Source: Gammaproteobacteria bacterium
Lineage (GTDB): Bacteria > Pseudomonadota > Gammaproteobacteria > Pseudomonadales > Halomonadaceae
Reading direction: 5' to 3'
Assembly: GCA_023485185.1 (NCBI GenBank)
Contig: JAMCZP010000350.1
Coordinates: 1-46,088, forward strand
DNA: 46,088 bases
The first letter of the stretch is position 1, and each line of letters begins with the position of its first letter. The position numbers and the translations under genes were made by a program. A model generated the notes under the pieces. It did not search any database and was not told the DNA's origin. It saw only the letters and a list, made by a program, of their open reading frames with translations. Shown piece after piece: positions 33,770 to 42,612 of the stretch.

Positions 33770-34912
33770 CTAAGCCACTTTGCCCAGCAGCGAGCGGGCT
33801 ACCACTTCTTTCATAATTTCCGAGCTACCGGCATAAATCGTTTGCACTCGGGCATCCAGATAGAAGCGTGAAATGGGGTATTCGTGGGTGTAGCCGTAAC
33901 CGCCGAAAAGCTGCAGGCAACGATCTACCGCTTGGCACTGCAGCTCACTTAGCTGAAGTTTTAGAATCGCGGCGTCAGTGCTGCTCATGGTGCCCCGGCG
34001 ATACTTTTCAAGGCAGTGCTCGAAGTAGGCGCGCGCCACATCCAACTGGGCTTTGATCTCGGCTAACGTAAAGCGGGTATTTTGAAAGTCCGCTACCCGC
34101 TGACCAAACGCACGACGCTCTCGCACATACGCTAAGGTAAGTGCTAAAGCGCCCTCCACGGCTCCAAGGGCTTGTGCCCCTACGCCTAAACGCTCTCGGG
34201 GTAGCTCCTGCATTAAATAGCGAAACCCAGCGCCCTCTTCACCCAAAAGCGCATCATTGGGTAGCTGCATTTGCTCAAAAGCGAGCTCGGCGGTGTCACT
34301 GGCGTGTTGACCGATTTTTTTAATCGGTTTACCTCGTGAAAAACCGGGTAGATGGGTATCGACCAAAAATAGCGAAACCCCTTTAGCACCAGCGGAAGGG
34401 TCGGTTTTAGCACACACAATCACGAGGTCAGCAAACTGGCCATTGGTGATAAAGATTTTGCTGCCGGTTAACTCCCAGCCGTCATTAGTGCGCGTAGCCC
34501 GGGTTCTCATGGCGGCAAGATCACTACCGGCGTTGGGCTCGGTCATTGCAATAGCACCAAGACACTCGCCACGAGCCATCCCAGGCAGCCAGCGCTCATG
34601 CTGGGCGGTGGATCCCAGGTTTTGCAGGTATGGCATAACAATATTGGCGTGGATATTATAAGCGCTGGCTAAACCACCAAAGCCTTGGCGAGATATCTCC
34701 TCCAGCGCCAGTTGCGTGATGGCGATATCAGCCCCCGATCCGCCATGCTGTTCGTTAAGGTCGATACCGAGCAGACCTGCCGCACCCAGCGCATGCCAAA
34801 GCGAGCGTGGCATTTCGCCTGCCGCCTCCCAATCGTTGTAGTAAGGCGCGACTTCCTGACTTAGGCAGCGCTTGATCATGGTGTAAAACAGCGCGTTAGT
34901 TTCCTCGTCCAT
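33770..34912 (-). CDS. Acyl-CoA dehydrogenase
   Basis: This FAD enzyme makes the first double bond in beta-oxidation. Conserved blocks are AMTEPNAGSDLAAMRTRATR, GSKIFITNGQFADLVIV, AYVRERRAFGQRVADFQNTR, LFGGYGYTHEYPISRFYLDA and VQTIYAGSSEIMKEVVARSL. The MCAD-type glutamate of IYEG is replaced by Ala (IYAGS), but a Glu sits in GAVEGALAL (around residue 245) at the place used by LCAD and isovaleryl-CoA dehydrogenases. An active enzyme for long or branched acyl chains is therefore likely. ATG 34912 has AAGGAG; the GTG at 34918 overlaps the previous stop. The length is 380 aa. Confidence 0.92.
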   Translation of the reverse strand: MDEETNALFYTMIKRCLSQEVAPYYNDWEAAGEMPRSLWHALGAAGLLGIDLNEQHGGSGADIAITQLALEEISRQGFGGLASAYNIHANIVMPYLQNLGSTAQHERWLPGMARGECLGAIAMTEPNAGSDLAAMRTRATRTNDGWELTGSKIFITNGQFADLVIVCAKTDPSAGAKGVSLFLVDTHLPGFSRGKPIKKIGQHASDTAELAFEQMQLPNDALLGEEGAGFRYLMQELPRERLGVGAQALGAVEGALALTLAYVRERRAFGQRVADFQNTRFTLAEIKAQLDVARAYFEHCLEKYRRGTMSSTDAAILKLQLSELQCQAVDRCLQLFGGYGYTHEYPISRFYLDARVQTIYAGSSEIMKEVVARSLLGKVA

Positions 34913-34914
34913 AC

Positions 34915-36468
34915 TCACTCCTTGAGATCTTGGCGTAGATGGCGTTTGAGGATTTTGCCTGCGGTGCTCTTGGGTAAAGCGTCGGTAAAGATAATGTGCT
35001 TAGGTACTTTATATGGGGCCATTAACGTTTTAGCATGATGAATCAGCTCCTCTTCACTAACCTGGTACCCATCTTTCACAACAACCACGGCGGTAATGGC
35101 TTCGATCCACTTCTCATCAGGCTGGCCGATCACCGCCACTTCCGACACGGCTGGATGCTTAAATAACCCCTCTTCAACTTCGCGGCTTGCCACCAAGATG
35201 CCCCCGGTATTAATTACGTCTTTAATGCGATCAACGACATACAAATAGCCTGCTTCATCGAAATAACCTACGTCCCCCGAGTGGAACCAGCCACCTTGAA
35301 ACGCCTCTTCGGTCATCGCCGCCTTATCCCAGTAGCCCTGCATAAGCTGCGGTGAGCGGTGAACGATTTCTCCATGTTCGCCGGGCGGAACATCGCTCAT
35401 ATCAAGGTCAACGATGCGAGTTTCCACCGTCAGTATGGGCCGGCCGGCGGAAGCGGGACGCTCGGCGTGCTCTTCAGGTCGCAGCACGGTCGCCAAGGGG
35501 GCAATTTCGCTCTGCCCATAACAGTTATAGAGCCCTACGCCTGGTATCCGCTGCTGCAACTCTTCAAGTACCGGCACCGGCATAATAGAGGCGCCGTAGT
35601 AGGCTTTTTTCAGGGCGCTTACATCAAAACGCTCAATTTCAGCGTGACGCAGCAGGCTGATCCAAACGGTGGGTGGGGCAAAAAAAGACGCAATCTGGTG
35701 CTCAGCTATCGCGCTTAAGCACAACTCGGGAAGCGGTGCCTCTAGCAAATAGACGGACGCCCCTAACAACAGCGCAGGCATTAGAAACACATGCATTTGC
35801 GCGGAGTGGTAAAGCGGCAGCGCAGCGAGCATGGCCTCGTTGCCTTTGATATCCAGTTCGACCATGCAGGCCATATACTCCGCCATCAGCGCCTGATGGG
35901 GCATCATGGCGGCTTTGGGTGCGGCGGTGGTGCCTGAGGTATAAAGCAACTGAGCTAAATGGGTGCCATCGATATCTATTTCAGGCTCTTCGCTATCTTG
36001 CTCTGATGTTGCATACGCTAATACATCAAAACAGTTAGCATCTTGCGCCTGCCCGGCATGTAGGGTTCCCATTAGCGCTAACCCTAAGCCTTCGGTCGCC
36101 GGGCTTACTTTTTCGGCAAGACTCACATCGCTGAGCAAACCTGCGGCTCCCGACTGCTCAAGAATGTAGCGCAGCTCATCGCTACTTAGCGCAAAGTTGA
36201 TCGGTACATGTACTAACCCAGCCTTAGTAGCCGCTAGCCAAGCAATTACATAAGCATCGGAATTTTTGCCATACACCGCTAACCGGTCACCCGGTGTCAG
36301 CCCGGCGGCCAATAAGCCCTTGGCAACTCGATTAGCAGCCTGGTTGAGCGCTTGATAGCACCACTGGCGTTGATCAAACACTAGTGCCAACTGCTGTGAA
36401 TATTTTCGTGCACTGCGGTTTAAAGCAGCCCCTATAGTATTTCGCTGAATAAGTGATGGTGTCGTCAT
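34915..36468 (-). CDS. AMP-dependent acyl-CoA synthetase
   Basis: A second, different acyl-CoA synthetase of 517 aa, with GDRLAVYGKNSDAYVIAWLA, the AMP-binding loop LLYTSGTTAAPKAAMM, FFAPPTVWISLLRHAEI, YNCYGQSEIAPLATVL, GWFHSGDVGYFDEAGYLYVV, DRIKDVINTGGILVASREVE and the lysine motif KSTAGKILKRHL. ATG 36468 has AGGAG five bases upstream; GTG 36474 is less likely. It is directly ahead of the acyl-CoA dehydrogenase with a near overlap, so they are coupled. The best match is to synthetases of the FadD/FadK class acting on medium or branched acids; the substrate is not determinable. Confidence 0.9.
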   Translation of the reverse strand: MTTPSLIQRNTIGAALNRSARKYSQQLALVFDQRQWCYQALNQAANRVAKGLLAAGLTPGDRLAVYGKNSDAYVIAWLAATKAGLVHVPINFALSSDELRYILEQSGAAGLLSDVSLAEKVSPATEGLGLALMGTLHAGQAQDANCFDVLAYATSEQDSEEPEIDIDGTHLAQLLYTSGTTAAPKAAMMPHQALMAEYMACMVELDIKGNEAMLAALPLYHSAQMHVFLMPALLLGASVYLLEAPLPELCLSAIAEHQIASFFAPPTVWISLLRHAEIERFDVSALKKAYYGASIMPVPVLEELQQRIPGVGLYNCYGQSEIAPLATVLRPEEHAERPASAGRPILTVETRIVDLDMSDVPPGEHGEIVHRSPQLMQGYWDKAAMTEEAFQGGWFHSGDVGYFDEAGYLYVVDRIKDVINTGGILVASREVEEGLFKHPAVSEVAVIGQPDEKWIEAITAVVVVKDGYQVSEEELIHHAKTLMAPYKVPKHIIFTDALPKSTAGKILKRHLRQDLKE

Positions 36469-36507
36469 GCCCACTCCTATAGCTTGTTATTGTGAATTGA
36501 TACCCCT

Positions 36508-37749
36508 TTAACTGTTAACAAGCGGGCAAACACTTTCTGAAAGCGGGCGGAACGCCTCTTCCGCAGGAATCGTGCGGATGATATGGAACAGATCATCCTC
36601 ATCTTGTGACTCTTCAGGTGTTTTCACTTCTACTAAATACATATCGTGAACCATGCGGCCATCTTCTCGGATATAGCCATTAGTGGCGAAGATATCGTTA
36701 ATGGGCGTATCGGCCATTTGTTGGCGAACGGTTTGCGTATCATCCGTGCCGGTAGCTTCAATAGCTTCAAGATAGTGACGTGTACTTGAGTAAAGGCCCG
36801 CGTGCACCATGGTCGGCATGCTGCCGGTGCGCTGATGGAAACGCTCCGCCCATTCACGGGTCTCGTCGTTTAAATCGTAGTACCACGCTTTAGTAAACTG
36901 CAGACCTTGTGCGTTCTCTAAGCCAATGCTGCGCACATCAGTACTGAACAGCACCATTCCCGCTAAAATCTGCCCGGCTTGGGTAATGCCAAACTCGCCC
37001 GCCGTTTGCACGGCATTAATGGTGTCGCCACCGGCATTATTTAACGCAATGACATCGGCACCCGAGGCCTGCGCCTGAAGCATAAACGAGGAGAAGTCAC
37101 TGCTAGGGAAAGGATGGCGGGCACTGCCCACAATGGTGCCGCCATTTTCAGTCACGACCCGTGTAACGTCGGCTTCCAAGGCGTGGCCAAAGGAGTAATC
37201 AGCACTCAGCAAGTACCAGTTTTTATGCCCCTCATCGGTAATCGCCTTTGCCGTGCCATTGGACATCGCCCAGGTGTCATACACCCAGTGGATATGGTTG
37301 GGTGAGCAGTGTTCATTTGTAATGCCCGATGAAACCGCACCATTGACCAGGCCGAGTTTATCCGCTTCTTCTAACAGGCCCACCGCGGCCAGAGTGACAG
37401 AAGATGCCACCAGCCCAGTGACCATATCGACGTTGCGTTCATCAATCCATTCACGCACCACGCTTGAACCGACATCAGGACTATTACGGTCATCTGCGCT
37501 AAATACCACGATGTTGGCTCCATTTACGCTACCGCCAATATCTTCAATCGCCATCTTAATGGCATCTTCCCCCAGTGGGCCAATGGGGTCGCGGTAAACG
37601 CCAGACATATCTGCTAAGTAGCCGATCCGTATTTCATTATCGGAAATGCCCTCAGCGGCGACGGTAGCAGGTGCATAGCTAGCCAATAGGACAGCAGCGG
37701 CAAGGGTTGAGGTAACGAAACGGTGAGATAAACGATCAGATGGTTGCAT
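36508..37749 (-). CDS. Periplasmic substrate-binding protein (branched-chain amino acid/urea ABC type)
   Basis: The 413-residue protein has a signal peptide (MQPSDRLSHRFVTSTLAAAV, cleavage likely after ATVAA) and a type-1 periplasmic binding fold: IRIGYLADMSGVYRDPIGPL, DAIKMAIEDIGGSVNGANIV, VDMVTGLVASSVTLAAVGLL, HWVYDTWAMSNGTAKAITDE, YLLSADYSFGHALEADVTRV, and a C-terminal MVHAGLYSSTRHYLEAIE. Such proteins deliver ligand to a LivHMGF-like ABC importer, but no permease or ATPase genes are here. It is first in the minus-strand run that contains the acyl-CoA enzymes, so an organic acid ligand is possible. An ordinary ribosome site is not apparent. Confidence 0.9.
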   Translation of the reverse strand: MQPSDRLSHRFVTSTLAAAVLLASYAPATVAAEGISDNEIRIGYLADMSGVYRDPIGPLGEDAIKMAIEDIGGSVNGANIVVFSADDRNSPDVGSSVVREWIDERNVDMVTGLVASSVTLAAVGLLEEADKLGLVNGAVSSGITNEHCSPNHIHWVYDTWAMSNGTAKAITDEGHKNWYLLSADYSFGHALEADVTRVVTENGGTIVGSARHPFPSSDFSSFMLQAQASGADVIALNNAGGDTINAVQTAGEFGITQAGQILAGMVLFSTDVRSIGLENAQGLQFTKAWYYDLNDETREWAERFHQRTGSMPTMVHAGLYSSTRHYLEAIEATGTDDTQTVRQQMADTPINDIFATNGYIREDGRMVHDMYLVEVKTPEESQDEDDLFHIIRTIPAEEAFRPLSESVCPLVNS

Positions 37750-37985
37750 TGTAATGCGGCTCTCTTTTGTTGTTATTAAAGGGCGTTCTTGAATTAGTCT
37801 CAGTCATCCAGTGCGCATAGCGTGATTTTATCTTAGGCGGTAATGCGCCTTGCCTGTTTACCTATCAAGCCAGATTTTTTGCAATTCGTGCCAATCGCTT
37901 TGGCTTGCCGCTGTTAATACATCATTAGTCGATGAAGGCGCATGCCGTTACAATGATGCTTTTACATCTTGATAGGGAGTCACGT

Positions 37986-38837
37986 TTGGCTACTGCTTAC
38001 GTGGATGATTTTTTACCCGAAGCGCTACAGTTTCGTCCTGACACACCGTTGGTGGATATTGGTGCAAACCTGACCCACGAAAGCTTCGGGCGTGATATTG
38101 AGGCGGTTATTCAGCGAGCGCAGGCGGCGCAGGTATCCACCATGATCGTCACCGGTACCGACTTGGCCCACGCTAAGCAAGCGGTAGCGTTAGCCAAACA
38201 GTATTCTGGCCTCTACGCTACTGCCGGGGTGCACCCCCATGACGCTAGCCATTGGGATACTCACCTTGAGCGCGCCATGGCGGCGTTGCATGCCATGCCA
38301 GAAGTGGTCGCGGTGGGTGAATGCGGTCTTGATTTCAATCGTAATTTCTCGACGCCGCAAGAGCAGGAGCGTGCCTTTGAAGCGCAGTTGGCCTCAGCGG
38401 TTGAAAGTGGCTTGCCGCTTTTTTTGCATGAACGTGATGCAGGCCAGCGGATGCGTGAAATATTGCATGCTTGGCGAAACGATATCAGCCAAGCGGTCGT
38501 GCACTGTTTTACTGCTGACCGCGATACCCTGTTTGGTTATCTCGACCTAGACTTACATATAGGGTTAACCGGGTGGATTTGTGATGAACGGCGGGGCCAT
38601 CATCTACGCCCTTTGGTAAGTGAAATACCCCTTGAGCGTTTGATGGTAGAAACCGACTGCCCTTATCTACTACCGCGGAATCTGCCAACGAAACTAAAGG
38701 GCCGCCGACATGAACCGGCATTGCTGCCGTGGATAGTGCGTGAAATAGCCCAGTGGCAAGGCATTAGCGAAGCTGAGCTAGGAGCGGCAACAACACAAAC
38801 CGCCAAGCGTTTTTTCCGTCTTCCTACGGAATCTTAA
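37986..38837 (+). CDS. tatD: TatD-family metal-dependent hydrolase
   Basis: The protein follows E. coli TatD closely: LVDIGANLTHESFGRDIEAV, TAGVHPHDASHWDTHLERAM, VAVGECGLDFNRNFSTPQEQ, GLPLFLHERDAGQRMREIL, AVVHCFTADRDTLFGYLDLD, GLTGWICDERRGHHLRP and LMVETDCPYLLPRN. TatD is a metal-dependent DNase with 3'-5' exonuclease activity linked to DNA repair. The TTG at 37986 has GGGAG six bases upstream (283 aa); ATG 37932 and ATG 37953 are in frame but lack a ribosome site. The N terminus is 17-18 residues longer than E. coli's. It is next to 38851, 13 bases ahead. Confidence 0.9.
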   Translation: MATAYVDDFLPEALQFRPDTPLVDIGANLTHESFGRDIEAVIQRAQAAQVSTMIVTGTDLAHAKQAVALAKQYSGLYATAGVHPHDASHWDTHLERAMAALHAMPEVVAVGECGLDFNRNFSTPQEQERAFEAQLASAVESGLPLFLHERDAGQRMREILHAWRNDISQAVVHCFTADRDTLFGYLDLDLHIGLTGWICDERRGHHLRPLVSEIPLERLMVETDCPYLLPRNLPTKLKGRRHEPALLPWIVREIAQWQGISEAELGAATTQTAKRFFRLPTES

Positions 38838-38850
38838 CAGGAGTACGAGT

Positions 38851-39330
38851 GTGGCTGACTACCCAGGATTTATCGCCATCGAAACGGGCGAAGATGATGG
38901 CCTACCGATCACTATTGCTTGGTCACTGCCGGATGGCCGTGTTAAGCAAACATTGATTCAGCCGGACGACAGCTGGATTAAAGAAGATACCAATGCACTA
39001 GGCGCTTACACTATTGAGGAACTGGAAAGCCTTGGTGTGAGTCCGCTGGAAGTGATCCGAGAGCTTGAGAACGATCACTTCTCTGCAACCCTTTACACCA
39101 GCGATAACGGTGACGACGAGGCGGCCCTGGCGCGGCTGTTTGATACCTATGGGCTAGACCCCTTCGTTGAGCTTGCCCCAGCATCAGTACTCTACCCCTC
39201 GATCACCCCAAGCGAGTGGCATCGCCAACGCCGCGAAACGTTCAGTGAGTTAGGGCTAGAACCCATGCGCCCTGAGCATGAGCTTGAGGTAATGCTGTCG
39301 ATGCATCAGCGCCTTATGGAAGAAGATTAG
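38851..39330 (+). CDS. DEDD-exonuclease-fold protein with missing catalytic residues (probable)
   Basis: The 159-residue protein starts at GTG with AGGAG upstream, 13 bases after tatD. Its run resembles small DnaQ-fold exonucleases: the first strand GFIAIETGE, ITIAWSLPDGRVKQTLIQPD, SWIKEDTNALGAYTIEELES, SPLEVIRELEND and LARLFDTYGLDPFVELA. In active enzymes the first strand has Asp-x-Glu; here it reads Ala9-Ile-Glu11. An Asp-rich DNGDDEAALARLFD is kept, but the C-terminal EHELEV has His143 without Asp five residues on. It may be a non-catalytic nucleic-acid binder or an enzyme with changed metal ligands. It overlaps epmC tail-to-tail by four bases. Confidence 0.55.
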   Translation: MADYPGFIAIETGEDDGLPITIAWSLPDGRVKQTLIQPDDSWIKEDTNALGAYTIEELESLGVSPLEVIRELENDHFSATLYTSDNGDDEAALARLFDTYGLDPFVELAPASVLYPSITPSEWHRQRRETFSELGLEPMRPEHELEVMLSMHQRLMEED

Positions 39331-39935
39331 GAGGAAGCCGACTCCTCCATTTGATCTAAGCACGCGCCTCCCCCGGCCACGGCCACGGCCACGGCTAACG
39401 ACTTCTGCTGGTGATAAAAGCTTATAAGGGCTATACGGAAGGCGTTAGCACGCGCAGGTAACCCCTCTTCTAGATAGCGTTGCGCACGGGCTTCAACCTG
39501 CGCAGCGAAAGCACTAAAATCCGCCTCTACTTCCCCGCCTAAATTGTCCACGCTGACGTGAAACTCGCGCCCGCAGGCATGGGTTAAAATTGACTCTAAC
39601 GCTTGAGGAGCAATTTCAGCCTGCTCAAATGCTTTCTGCTGCTCAGCATTACGACCATCGGGACAGTACCAGTAGCCGTAATCTTCTAGTTGGCGACGCT
39701 GCTCCCCTGCAATACACCAATGGCTGATTTCATGTAGCGCGCTGGCATAGTAACCACGCGCAAATATTACCTGATGATAAGGCGTTTCAGCATTCGCTGG
39801 GCGATAGAGTGGTTCATCACCGCCACGGATCAAGCGGGTTTGATAACGCTCAGCAAAAACGCCGTCAAACAGCGCGGTAATATCCTCAAGCGTCCAGCGA
39901 TCCTGCGTGTCACTCACATTGACCTCATTTGTCAT
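39327..39935 (-). CDS. epmC: EpmC, elongation factor P hydroxylase
   Basis: EpmC hydroxylates the beta-lysylated lysine of EF-P, the last step after EpmA and EpmB. The 202-residue protein has YHQVIFARGYYASALHEISH and WCIAGEQRRQLEDYGYWYCP (with the metal-binding HExxH-like HEISH at 68-72), FEQAEIAPQALESILTHACG, and FHVSVDNLGGE. The last 20 residues include AVAVAVAGGGACL, produced by a GGCCAC hexamer repeated three times (39375-39392). ATG 39935 is preceded by a TTG in frame; the ribosome site is weak. EpmA and EpmB are not in this window. Confidence 0.92.
   Translation of the reverse strand: MTNEVNVSDTQDRWTLEDITALFDGVFAERYQTRLIRGGDEPLYRPANAETPYHQVIFARGYYASALHEISHWCIAGEQRRQLEDYGYWYCPDGRNAEQQKAFEQAEIAPQALESILTHACGREFHVSVDNLGGEVEADFSAFAAQVEARAQRYLEEGLPARANAFRIALISFYHQQKSLAVAVAVAGGGACLDQMEESASS
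39375..39392. repeat. GGCCAC hexanucleotide repeat, three copies, in epmC
   Basis: Three exact GGCCAC copies (39375-39380, 39381-39386, 39387-39392) encode alternating Val-Ala near the C terminus of EpmC on the minus strand. Changes in copy number would keep frame and add or remove Val-Ala pairs. Confidence 0.85.
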
Positions 39936-40055
39936 CAATTTTGGTGCATTATACCCGCCCTGTTACTGCAAGCTAACGTCTAGCCTCCAGAAGGGAGTCG
40001 AGCCTGCTAATATAACGATCTTTCGTAAATAACCTTACCCATTAGGAGCCATCAA

Positions 40056-41474
40056 TTGGGCGGCTTTACTCAACAAGTTAAATCGGTGTACTGGCCAGAA
40101 ACGCGTATGCTGGTTCATTTAGCACTGCCTATTTGCGGAGCTCAGTTAGCTCAAGCGGGCATGGGCGTTGTCGATGTAATGATGACGGGGCGACACAATG
40201 CAACGTCTCTTGCGGCGGTTTCTGTGGGTTCAAGCCTGTGGATGCCGCTAATGCTTTTTATGACCGGCACCTTGATGGGACTTACGCCCATCGTTGCGCA
40301 CTTGCTTGGCGGCCAGCGTCATACGGCTATTCGTCCTGCCGTCCATCAGGCGCTATGGGTCGCGCTACTCTTAGGCATCGTTGCGGCCATATTGCTCCGG
40401 ACAGCAATAATGCCAATATTTGAATTAATGAACGTACCCCAAGCGGTGTCCCGTGAGTCTGCTGCCTACCTTTCTGCCGTTGCATTTGGTATGCCAGGGA
40501 TTGCTCTTTTCCAGGCACTACGCGCCTTCTCTGATGGCATGAATCATACCCGCCCAGCACTCTGGATTAGCTTGGTAGGCTTAGCGGTCAATATCCCTGC
40601 CAACTACGTATTGATCTATGGCGGCGATGGGTTAGTGGACCTACTGGGCACCTGGATCCCGGAAAGTGTGCAGCAACTACCCGCCTTAGGGGCGTTTGGC
40701 TGCGGGGTAGCGACTGCGCTATCCATGTGGACGATGGCACTAGCCATGGCTTATTACACGCGCAAGGGAAGCACGTATAAAAGTGTGGCTATCTGGCAAC
40801 GCCTTACCCTCCCGCAATGGAAAGGCATTCAAGAGTTAGTCGTGGTAGGTGTTCCTATTGGCGTCGCCATTTTTGTTGAAGTGACACTGTTTACTTTTAT
40901 TGCGCTGTTTATTGCAAGCTTCGGGGAAATCACCGTCGGCGCCCATCAGATAGCACTCAGTTTCACGACCATACTGTTTATGTTACCGCTGTCACTCAGC
41001 ATGGCACTCACCGTCCGCGTGGGTAATACACTGGGGCAACAGAATTTTGCTTTAGCCCGTACAGTAGCTTGGAACGGCATTGTGGTTAGTGTCATTCTGG
41101 CAGCGGTAAACAGCCTTCTGCTGTGGATAACGGCCGAAACGGTCATTGCACTCTATACCTCTAATAGTGAAATACAGGCGTTAGCGCTCTCGATCATTGC
41201 TTTAGCGGTCATTTTTCAGCTGTCTGACTCGCTACAGGTTAATTTAGCGGGTGCTTTACGAGGATATAAAGACACCCGTATCGTAATGATTATCACGGTA
41301 CTCTCTTACTGGATTGTTGGTTTAGGCGGTGGGCATTGGCTAGGCTCCAAGGGGGTTGGTGACATGGTGGCGCCATTGGGGGTTCACGGTTATTGGATTG
41401 GCTTAATTATCGGATTAAGTGTCGCGGCACTACTACTGGCTTGGCGCTTACAGCGCATTAGTCGCTGGAGGTAA
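40056..41474 (+). CDS. MATE-family multidrug efflux transporter (NorM-like)
   Basis: This 472-residue protein has 12 predicted membrane segments. The MATE pattern is clear: PICGAQLAQAGMGVVDVMMT, GTLMGLTPIVAHLLGGQRHT, FSDGMNHTRPALWISLVGL, NYVLIYGG, VGVPIGVAIFVEVTLFTFIA, TVGAHQIALSFTTILFMLPL, and a late SLQVNLAGALRGYKDTRI. It likely exports cationic compounds by Na+ or H+ antiport; a Na+-coupled type suits a halophile, but the sequence does not show which. The start is TTG at 40056 with AGGAG seven bases upstream. The stop overlaps the next gene (TAATG), so the DUF3080 lipoprotein is co-translated. Confidence 0.9.
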   Translation: MGGFTQQVKSVYWPETRMLVHLALPICGAQLAQAGMGVVDVMMTGRHNATSLAAVSVGSSLWMPLMLFMTGTLMGLTPIVAHLLGGQRHTAIRPAVHQALWVALLLGIVAAILLRTAIMPIFELMNVPQAVSRESAAYLSAVAFGMPGIALFQALRAFSDGMNHTRPALWISLVGLAVNIPANYVLIYGGDGLVDLLGTWIPESVQQLPALGAFGCGVATALSMWTMALAMAYYTRKGSTYKSVAIWQRLTLPQWKGIQELVVVGVPIGVAIFVEVTLFTFIALFIASFGEITVGAHQIALSFTTILFMLPLSLSMALTVRVGNTLGQQNFALARTVAWNGIVVSVILAAVNSLLLWITAETVIALYTSNSEIQALALSIIALAVIFQLSDSLQVNLAGALRGYKDTRIVMIITVLSYWIVGLGGGHWLGSKGVGDMVAPLGVHGYWIGLIIGLSVAALLLAWRLQRISRWR

Positions 41475-42475
41475 TGATGGCCCAACGGGGATGGCTCGCG
41501 AGTTTACTCATCGTAAGTGTCACCTTGCTCGTAGGCTGCGGTAGCGACGACCCCGCTGATGTATCATGGGAGACATATCATCAACAGTTGGCTGATGAGC
41601 TAACTGCAAGCGATATAGAGCGCACGGCCCCTGACAATATCGACGCTTTTCCTGAGCGACAGATTAGGCTTATCGATATCCCGGAAACCCGCGATAGCAT
41701 GCTCAATGTTTACGCGCTGCGCGAGTGTCAAATCACGTCGTTGGTGGCTGCACGTAATAACCAGCTTGGTCGTGTCGCCCCGCCCAGCCAACAGTGGCTC
41801 TATGAGCGCACCCTGTGGCAGCGCTTGAGCGCCTGCTGGCATAGCGATGCCCCTAACCAGCTGAGTGACGAAAACAGAGCACGCTTACATTATCTAACGC
41901 AGACTAAAACGGCACAGCTCCCCCTGGTTAGCTGGAACGCTATTTTCGACTCTAGTGAGTGGGTTAAAAGCTTTTCTCGCGCCAGTCAGCCTTTAACTGA
42001 AATTGAAGAAAGTACCTTTTTGCGCCACCTAGCGGCGATTGATTACCTCATAGAGATGACGAATCACCAATTTGATCTTAATTGGCAGCAAGACTCCTCA
42101 ACTCTTGAAAACCATTTAAAAACGCTTCAAGAGCGGCCATTAACCGCAGAAGTGTTGCGGGCGCTATTGCTGGCTAATCAACGCTTAACCGAAGCAAATG
42201 CCTTACTCGCCCAGCAAAGCGAAGAGACTGACGCCTGCTTAAGCCCTGGGCAAGACCTTCCAACTGAGCACTTAACGAGCACAGCACAACGTTGGTTAGC
42301 GGCGATCAATCAACTCATTGATATTCAGCCAGTGGTCAAGCCTACCGCTATTCAGGAATATCAAGCACGCTGGCTATCTCTGCAAAATGCTCAGGCCCCA
42401 TGGGCACAATTTCAGCAGGCAAAGCGTGAGCATACAGCGCTTAGGCACCGCTTCGCTTCTTGTGAGCGCAATTAA
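41474..42475 (+). CDS. DUF3080 family lipoprotein
   Basis: The 333-residue protein starts MMAQRGWLASLLIVSVTLLV followed by GC, a lipoprotein signal with Cys22. It then has DVSWETYHQQLADELTASDI, RLIDIPETRDSMLNVYALRE, CQITSLVAARNNQLGRVAPP and QQWLYERTLWQRLSACWHS, the pattern of DUF3080. ATG 41474 overlaps the MATE stop by one base (TAATG). Lipidation and location in the periplasmic side of a membrane are well supported, but no activity is known for the family. A link with MATE export is suggested only by coupling. Confidence 0.85.
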   Translation: MMAQRGWLASLLIVSVTLLVGCGSDDPADVSWETYHQQLADELTASDIERTAPDNIDAFPERQIRLIDIPETRDSMLNVYALRECQITSLVAARNNQLGRVAPPSQQWLYERTLWQRLSACWHSDAPNQLSDENRARLHYLTQTKTAQLPLVSWNAIFDSSEWVKSFSRASQPLTEIEESTFLRHLAAIDYLIEMTNHQFDLNWQQDSSTLENHLKTLQERPLTAEVLRALLLANQRLTEANALLAQQSEETDACLSPGQDLPTEHLTSTAQRWLAAINQLIDIQPVVKPTAIQEYQARWLSLQNAQAPWAQFQQAKREHTALRHRFASCERN

Positions 42476-42612
42476 AAACAGCAGAACCCTTAACCTTATG
42501 AGCAACTTGTGCTATTGGTGGATATAGAGAGATAAGCAAGCAACGATAATAAAGAGGCAAGCTAGAACCTGCTTCGCCACTGTCATGACCACGCAGCACA
42601 AGGAGGGACATA

